Source: Citricoccus sp. WCRC_4 (GTDB lineage: Bacteria > Actinomycetota > Actinomycetes > Actinomycetales > Micrococcaceae). Taken from it: a stretch of 5,311 nucleotides of DNA. Under the pieces are notes generated by a model. It was not told where the DNA came from. It ran no database searches and saw only the letters and a list, made by a program, of their open reading frames with translations. Location of the stretch: the NCBI GenBank assembly GCA_026645375.1, contig JAPFFX010000171.1:1-5311 (forward strand), in the 5' to 3' direction. Shown here piece after piece: positions 1 through 5,311 of this stretch (position 1 is its first letter; each line of letters opens with the position of its first letter). Both the position numbers and the translations under genes were made by a program.

Positions 1-935
1 AGCGGCTCTACACCTTCTCCCAGATCGAGGACCTGGCGCTGAAGGCCGCCCGGTCCGCGCTGGACCACGCCGGCGTGGGGCCCGAGGAGGTCGGCGCCGT
101 CATCGTGGCCACCTGCACCAACGACCGGCTGATGCCCTCGATCGCCACCTATGTCTCCGGGGAACTGGGGATCCACCAGACCAACGCGTCCTATGACCTC
201 ATCGCGGCCTGCGCCGGCCTCCCGTACGCGCTCGCCGAGGCCACGCGGATCCTCCAGGACGTCGAACGCCCCGTACTGGTGGTCTGCGCGGAGAAGTTCT
301 CGGACAAGATCGGCAACGTCCGGCCCTCGCGGATGATCTTCGGCGACGGCGCCGCGGCGCTGCTCGTCGGCGTCGCCCCGGAGGGCGAGACGCCGGACCT
401 CGAGTACCTCAACACCTACGCCTCCGGGCCGGTGAGCCAGGTGAACTCGATCATCTGGCCCAACGCGGAGTTCGACAACAACCTCACCGTCTACGGACCC
501 GAGGTCAAGGACCTGGCCGGCCGCTACCTCGCCCAGATGCTGGGGGAGATCGCCGAGCTGCCGGATCCCGACGGCCGGGCCTCCTCCCTGCTGGACAGCG
601 TCGAGCTGATCGTCCCGCACCAGGCCAACAAGTCCATGGTCATCGACCTGGCCACGAAGTCCGGGCTGACACCCGAGCAGCTGTTCTTCAACATCGACCG
701 GGTCGGGAACACCTCATCGGCCTCCATCCCGCTGGCCATCTTCGACGCCGTCCGCGACGGCGTGATCAACCGGCCCACCCGGATCTTCGCACCGGGCTTC
801 GGTGCCGGATCGGTGGCCGGTTACGCGATCATGCGGGTCGACCCCGCGGTGATGGCGGCCCCGGCCGCCGACACCGAGGTCCACGTCTTCGAGCACGGGT
901 CCTCGGTCGAGGACGTGGCCGTTGCCTTCAACTGA
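1..935 (+). CDS. Beta-ketoacyl-ACP synthase III (FabH-type), 5'-truncated by the window
   Basis: KAS III enzymes (thiolase fold, cytosolic) condense an acyl-CoA starter with malonyl-ACP to begin fatty-acid or polyketide-type chains. The frame is already open at position 3 and runs to TGA at 933-935, leaving 310 visible residues. The catalytic triad is intact: Cys in AACAGLPYAL (codon 210-212), His in VPHQANKS (618-620) and Asn in RVGNTSSASIP (708-710). The Cys-His spacing is 136 residues and His-Asn is 30, against 132 and 30 in E. coli FabH (C112, H244, N274), so roughly 40 N-terminal residues lie upstream. The GTG at 75 is an internal Val codon, not the start. The usual C-terminal GFGGG loop reads GFGAG here, and the protein continues about 30 residues past the normal FabH end, finishing with an acidic tail. 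The starter substrate cannot be told. It could serve housekeeping FAS II or a specialised pathway; linkage to the carboxylase gene downstream favours malonyl-CoA-dependent chain initiation. The family call is firm, but orthology to housekeeping fabH is not established, so no symbol is given. Confidence 0.93.
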   Translation, partial: RLYTFSQIEDLALKAARSALDHAGVGPEEVGAVIVATCTNDRLMPSIATYVSGELGIHQTNASYDLIAACAGLPYALAEATRILQDVERPVLVVCAEKFSDKIGNVRPSRMIFGDGAAALLVGVAPEGETPDLEYLNTYASGPVSQVNSIIWPNAEFDNNLTVYGPEVKDLAGRYLAQMLGEIAELPDPDGRASSLLDSVELIVPHQANKSMVIDLATKSGLTPEQLFFNIDRVGNTSSASIPLAIFDAVRDGVINRPTRIFAPGFGAGSVAGYAIMRVDPAVMAAPAADTEVHVFEHGSSVEDVAVAFN

Positions 936-972
936 GCACGTGGACCCCGACAACTCCCCCCAGCCCTGTGAC

Positions 973-978
973 GGAAAG
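973..978 (+). promoter_or_regulatory. Weak Shine-Dalgarno-like GGAAAG before the carboxylase gene
   Basis: GGAAAG is the best purine-rich stretch in the 58-bp gap between the two genes. It lies 15 nt before ATG 994, which is long, and 3 nt before an in-frame GTG at 982, which is short, so spacing does not settle the start. A second AGGA (990-993) touches the ATG and is too close to serve it. I see no convincing -35/-10 promoter and no hairpin plus T-run terminator in 936-993, which fits read-through from the KAS III gene. Confidence 0.35.
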
Positions 979-993
979 ACGGTGACGTCAGGA

Positions 994-5311
<4,318 letters not shown>

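Noticed and set aside
75..935. Start of the KAS III gene at GTG 75
   Set aside because: The frame stays open to the window edge upstream with sensible protein (for example FSQIEDLALKAARSALDHAG, a typical KAS III helix). The catalytic Cys would also be too near the N-terminus for the family.
983..990. TGACGTCA as a definite regulator binding site
   Set aside because: A single 8-bp palindrome in a 58-bp gap is reasonably likely by chance, and no known bacterial operator is clearly matched. It is kept only as a low-interest observation.

Overview
The window is GC-rich DNA with almost exclusively G/C-ending codons. It contains two genes on the plus strand, both cut by the window edges. The base composition, the avoidance of TTA codons and the protein types fit a high-GC bacterium, most plausibly an actinomycete. 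That placement is an inference; no taxonomic marker such as rRNA is present.

Layout: positions 1-935 hold the 3' part of a beta-ketoacyl-ACP synthase III (FabH-type) gene with its Cys-His-Asn catalytic triad intact. A 58-bp gap (936-993) with no recognisable terminator follows. From 994 to the window end runs one uninterrupted frame of 1,439 codons with no stop. It encodes a giant single-chain biotin-dependent acyl-CoA carboxylase with the order biotin carboxylase (BC), linker/BT-like region, biotin carboxyl carrier domain (BCCP, biotinyl Lys618), a long central region of about 590 residues, and the beginning of a carboxyltransferase (CT). This is the order found in eukaryotic homomeric acetyl-CoA carboxylase (ACC). 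Several stretches of the central region and CT start can be matched by eye to animal and yeast ACC. Most bacteria instead make ACC from separate AccA/B/C/D or two-subunit AccA3/AccD-type proteins.

The two products fit one pathway. The carboxylase would make malonyl-CoA (or another 2-carboxyacyl-CoA), and the KAS III would use the malonyl-ACP derived from it to start an acyl or polyketide-like chain. Same-strand adjacency and the short gap suggest co-transcription, possibly within a larger lipid or secondary-metabolite operon extending beyond both ends. No RNA genes, mobile elements, CRISPR arrays or long repeats were seen.
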